Below, one piece after another: positions 61,027 through 64,000 of a stretch of DNA of 64,000 nucleotides. This DNA is from Paenibacillus sp. PAMC 26794. Its GTDB lineage: Bacteria; Bacillota; Bacilli; Paenibacillales; Paenibacillaceae. The stretch spans positions 1-64,000 of the forward strand of contig NZ_ANHX01000066.1 of NCBI RefSeq assembly GCF_000316035.1. The letters run 5' to 3'. The position numbers and the translations under genes are program-made. Numbering within the stretch: position 1 is the first letter of the stretch; every line of letters starts with the position of its first letter. The notes beneath the pieces were generated by a model, which had not been told where the DNA came from, made no database searches, and saw nothing but the letters and a program-made list of their open reading frames with translations.

Positions 61027-62256
61027 CTAAAGTGTGAGATTGCCTGAGATTACGGCGTGTTTCGCGCCGGTTACGGCCGGGAGTGTATTGGTTCTTCCCA
61101 TGAGTGCCTCATGGCCAAGTAGAGCAAATCCAATGGCCTCCCGAGCATCATCAGGTACGCCATAATCTGCTGTTCGTTCCAAACGGATATCCTTCGGTAG
61201 TCTCTGACGGATCATCTCCATTAACGTGGCATTGGAAGTGCCTCCACCGCAGGCAAGCATAGCCGATATTTGCACCTTGGGCAGGATAAAATCCTTCACT
61301 GCACGCACGATGGTCTCCGCGGTCAGACAGGTGGCAGTAGCCAGCGTATCTTCAAGAGATAAGGAACGCTCTGCGGCCATCTCCATCAGTCTCACTGCAT
61401 ATGCGGCTCCATATACTTCTCGCCCGGTGCTTTTCGGTGGAAGTCTTTTGAAATACTCATCCTCCAAACACAGGTCTACCAGACCCTGATCGACCTTCCC
61501 CTGTGCAGCAATACTTCCACTCGGATCATAATGCTGCCGCCCATCCGTTGCCTGCCGCACAATGGCGTCCATCACCATATTCCCTGGTCCCGTATCAAAT
61601 GCCGAAATACCTTGGGTAGATGACTCGGAGGGAAGCACCGTCACATTGCCAATGCCACCGATATTCTGCACCAGCCGCCCTTCCGTCGGGCTTCGGAACA
61701 TCAGAGCATCCGCATAAGGTGTAAGCGGGGCACCTTCCCCACCAGCCGCCATATCCCTTGCTCGCAGGTTGCCAATCACTGGCAGTCCTGTCCGTTCTCG
61801 AACGACAGCACATTCACCGATCTGCAATGTCGATACCACATCAATACTTGCTCCCGTTGGCCCTGGAAATGCAGATGCTACAGGAGCATGCCATACCGTC
61901 TGTCCATGCATGCTAATCACATCCACCTGCTGCGTTGAGATACCAGCAGACTCTATCAGTTCCGTAACGCTATGCGCATACCACTCCGATACACCAAAAT
62001 GCGCGGCTGTTAGCTCGTCGACACGAGCTGTTCCTGGTGAACATAACCGGATCAGTACGTCTCTCAATCCATTTGAATACGGCACACAGACGAAATCAAC
62101 CAGCTCGATCTGCTGTAATGCCCCGCTCATATCAGTTTGAACACGCACCAGTGCCGCATCTGTTCCATCAAGTGACGTTCCTGACATTAGTCCGATAACC
62201 AGATGCTCCTGCTTCAAACGATACTTCTCCCACATCGGAAAGCTGCCTGTATCCAT
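61027..62256 (-). CDS. anmK: Anhydro-N-acetylmuramic acid kinase AnmK
   Basis: 409 residues from ATG 62256 with AGGAGG ten bases upstream. Family motifs: VIGLMSGTSLDGTDAALVRV, ISMHGQTVWHAP, LQIGECAVVRERTGLPVIGN, QNIGGIGNVTVLP, FDTGPGNMVMDAIVR, ACGGGTSNATLMEMI and YGVPDDAREAIGFALL. It hydrolyses and phosphorylates 1,6-anhydroMurNAc to MurNAc-6P, which MurQ then uses. AnhydroMurNAc arises from lytic transglycosylases, so the organism can probably salvage such fragments. B. subtilis does not rely on this branch, making its presence notable. Confidence 0.93.
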   Translation of the reverse strand: MDTGSFPMWEKYRLKQEHLVIGLMSGTSLDGTDAALVRVQTDMSGALQQIELVDFVCVPYSNGLRDVLIRLCSPGTARVDELTAAHFGVSEWYAHSVTELIESAGISTQQVDVISMHGQTVWHAPVASAFPGPTGASIDVVSTLQIGECAVVRERTGLPVIGNLRARDMAAGGEGAPLTPYADALMFRSPTEGRLVQNIGGIGNVTVLPSESSTQGISAFDTGPGNMVMDAIVRQATDGRQHYDPSGSIAAQGKVDQGLVDLCLEDEYFKRLPPKSTGREVYGAAYAVRLMEMAAERSLSLEDTLATATCLTAETIVRAVKDFILPKVQISAMLACGGGTSNATLMEMIRQRLPKDIRLERTADYGVPDDAREAIGFALLGHEALMGRTNTLPAVTGAKHAVISGNLTL

Positions 62257-62319
62257 CCACTTCCAACCTCCTGCAAGACCCGATGAACACGTCATCCTGC
62301 CATAATTTCACCCAGTATA

Positions 62320-62365
62320 TGATATTAAATTTCACAAGTCAAACATTATATGAAATTTAATTACA
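62320..62365. promoter_or_regulatory. Paired candidate MurR operators between anmK and amidase genes
   Basis: TGAAATTTAATTACA (62351-62365, plus strand) and TGAAATTTAATATCA (62320-62334, minus strand) are 13/15 identical and face away from each other across 16 bases, giving perfect TTAAATTTCA/TGAAATTTAA arms. Each is itself near-palindromic, like RpiR-family sites. 64 bases upstream of the anmK start. Confidence 0.5.
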
Positions 62366-62537
62366 TGATTGAAAATAAAAAGAGTATATCCATTCCATTT
62401 GCGATCACACATCACGTTTTCTTCCATGAATTTATAATTAGACATCAGAAGAGAAACATTTTTACATTTTTACCGTTTATATTATGTAGGGATATTTTGG
62501 AAGCGAGATATAGATATAATACTAGTCGAGGTGCATA

Positions 62538-63950
62538 ATGAAGAAAACCATTTTACTACTGTTTTTGAGTCTATTCTTACTCGTTTTGCTCCCTAATCAG
62601 GGAAATGCTGCTGTAAGCACATCAAAAATCTTTATGGATGGAGAGGAATTAGTCCTCCCAAGTGATGTACAGGTGACGATTATCAATAAAAACGTGATGA
62701 TCCCGATTCGTGTCGTTGCCGAAAATTTGAAATTCAAAGTCGATTGGAACCAACAAGCACGCACTGTAAAAATTCAGCAAGATCAACAGACGATTTCCCT
62801 AACCGTCGATCAAAAGCAAGCCATGGTTGCTGACAAACAAGTCACTTTGAACACAGCACCGCAGATTTTGAATAAAACGCTGGTGGTGCCCATTCGATTT
62901 GTCAGTGAACAAATGGGTCTTAAGGTAAGATGGAACAATCAAGACAAGATCGTATACTTAACAAACACCAGTAAGGGACCTGCTATCAATCCAGGTAACA
63001 GTTCTGGAAAAGGGGATTCAACGTCTACCGCTCAGGTTACCGATATCCAATTTGCCAATAATCAGCTCGTGTTATCCACGGATGGGGCCGTTCAGCCAAT
63101 AGTAACGACCCTCAAGTACCCTGATCGTTTGGTTGTGGACTTGCCCGGAGCCACCTTTGGTGATATCTCCCAACCACTGGATCAAGGACTCAATGGCAAG
63201 TTGGATGTGAGCGGTTATCCCAATGTGACAGAAGTGAGATATTCACTGTTCAAACGAGAACCGGCGCAAGTCCGCATTGTCGTAGAATTGAATAATGTGA
63301 AGGATGTCCAGTACAGCCAGAATGTGATTGCCGATAAACTGATTATTGATCTGAATGTTGCGGGAGATAATGTCACACCTGCTCCAGTCACTCCAGTAGG
63401 CGATTCAGGACGCAAGGTCGTGGTCATCGACCCAGGACACGGTGGCAGTGATCCGGGGACGATCAGCATCACGAACAAACCCGAGAAGGAATACAATCTG
63501 GCATTGGCTCACAAAGTACAAGCCCTGCTGCTCAATGAACCCAATATCGAATTGGTGATGACTCGTGAGGGTGATACCTATCCCACCCGCCCTGAGCGTG
63601 TTCAACTCGCCAATCAATTAAATGCAGATGTATTCGTATCTATCCATGGCAATAGCGTGAAGTCCGCCCCCCAAGCCACAGGTACGGAGACATATTATTA
63701 TCAACGCAGTAATAGTAAGGAATTAGCTAATATCATTCATCAACGTTTATTGAAAGCCATGGGTCTCAGAGATCGTGGTGTGAAAAATGGCAACTTGGAA
63801 GTAATCCGAGACACGACCATGCCTGCAGTGCTTTTGGAAGTGGGATTCCTGAGTAATGTGCTCGATGAAGAACTGATGTCGTCCGAAGTTGTTCAGATGA
63901 AAGCCGCTCAAGCGATAGCCGATGGAATCAAGGAGTATTTGAGCCTGTAA
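62538..63950 (+). CDS. Secreted N-acetylmuramoyl-L-alanine amidase (CuAO-N, AMIN, Amidase_3)
   Basis: 470 residues. Signal peptide (TILLLFLSLFLLVLLPNQGN, AAA-type cleavage), copper-amine-oxidase N-like domain ~30-145 (IINKNVMIPIRVVAENLKFK, NKTLVVPIRFVSEQMGL), linker rich in Ser/Gly, AMIN domain ~165-275 targeting peptidoglycan, then Amidase_3 ~295-468: VVVIDPGHGGSDPGT (zinc His), KEYNLALAHKV (zinc Glu region), VSIHGNSVKS (zinc His), PAVLLEVGFLSN (catalytic Glu). Cleaves MurNAc-L-Ala bonds. GAGGTG precedes the ATG. Diverges from anmK, so it may share the operators between them and supply muropeptides to the salvage pathway. Confidence 0.93.
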   Translation: MKKTILLLFLSLFLLVLLPNQGNAAVSTSKIFMDGEELVLPSDVQVTIINKNVMIPIRVVAENLKFKVDWNQQARTVKIQQDQQTISLTVDQKQAMVADKQVTLNTAPQILNKTLVVPIRFVSEQMGLKVRWNNQDKIVYLTNTSKGPAINPGNSSGKGDSTSTAQVTDIQFANNQLVLSTDGAVQPIVTTLKYPDRLVVDLPGATFGDISQPLDQGLNGKLDVSGYPNVTEVRYSLFKREPAQVRIVVELNNVKDVQYSQNVIADKLIIDLNVAGDNVTPAPVTPVGDSGRKVVVIDPGHGGSDPGTISITNKPEKEYNLALAHKVQALLLNEPNIELVMTREGDTYPTRPERVQLANQLNADVFVSIHGNSVKSAPQATGTETYYYQRSNSKELANIIHQRLLKAMGLRDRGVKNGNLEVIRDTTMPAVLLEVGFLSNVLDEELMSSEVVQMKAAQAIADGIKEYLSL

Positions 63951-63984
63951 ATCATCAAATATATCAGATGAAGGAAGTGATCCT

Positions 63985-64000
63985 TTGAATAAGAAGCTAG
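63985..64000 (+). CDS. Start of a further gene, truncated by the window end
   Basis: GAAGGAAGTGAT followed by TTG AAT AAG AAG CTA looks like an RBS and TTG start, 34 bases after the amidase stop. Only five codons are visible; a GerM-type protein often follows such amidases, but nothing here proves it. Confidence 0.3.

Overview
The window looks like chromosomal DNA of a Paenibacillus-type, endospore-forming, low-to-mid-GC Gram-positive bacterium. The evidence is: strong AGGAGG-type ribosome binding sites with frequent TTG and GTG starts, a CdaS-type (sporulation) diadenylate cyclase, leucine dehydrogenase, an Fnr with C-terminal cysteines, an exact Bacillus-type Fur box and cre box, two secreted proteins with copper-amine-oxidase-like N-terminal domains, and several secreted or membrane sensory proteins. 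I see no rRNA, tRNA, CRISPR array, prophage or insertion sequence. The first ~110 bp are low-complexity TAC/ACGT text that resembles a poor-quality contig end.

Layout. 0.1-2.6 kb: two small membrane proteins, then an HTH/TPR (RRNPP-type) receptor with an overlapping 42-codon putative signal-peptide gene. 2.8-6.1 kb: a luciferase-like monooxygenase and a TetR/MFS divergent pair. 6.2-10 kb: a possible small-molecule locus with a DUF2000 protein and a BacA/prephenate-dehydratase-like protein diverging from an ATP-grasp ligase and an MFS exporter. 10-20 kb: OYE reductase/LysR pair, chemoreceptor, leucine dehydrogenase, CdaS, a secreted DUF6359-like protein, two tiny genes next to Fur boxes, and a GNAT. 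20-25.3 kb: oxygen/nitrate regulation (Fnr, GAF protein NreA, NreC-NreB) and a YwrC-type Lrp regulator with a split chromate transporter. 25.7-29 kb: a nine-repeat BIG2 surface protein and a methyltransferase. 29-34.4 kb: a uronic-acid polysaccharide operon (heparinase II/III, an unidentified 650-aa protein, GH88) under a perfect cre site. 34.6-44.1 kb: SGNH hydrolase, azlCD with azlC broken by an in-frame stop, two chemoreceptors, a DUF2087/GIY-YIG protein and a beta-lactamase-like hydrolase. 44.3-49 kb: an MMPL transporter, phasin-like protein, patatin phospholipase and small membrane protein next to an HTH regulator. 49-64 kb: a peptidoglycan-sugar salvage locus and a cell-wall amidase.

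The best candidate for a coherent, under-described system is the 49-62 kb locus. NamZ and NagZ here have no signal peptide. They sit downstream of a four-gene sugar ABC importer, which diverges from a MurK-like kinase and MurQ etherase, with MurR and AnmK beyond. This suggests import of MurNAc/GlcNAc saccharides by an ABC transporter, hydrolysis and phosphorylation inside the cell, and conversion to GlcNAc-6P, in place of the PTS (MurP) route and exported enzymes of B. subtilis. AT-rich palindromes with a shared core lie in both divergent promoter regions and are plausible MurR operators. Other notable candidates are the RRNPP receptor/peptide pair, the BacA-like/ATP-grasp cluster, the MMPL-patatin-phasin module, and the Fur-box-linked small genes.

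All calls are from reading the sequence and from memory of protein families; no database search was run.
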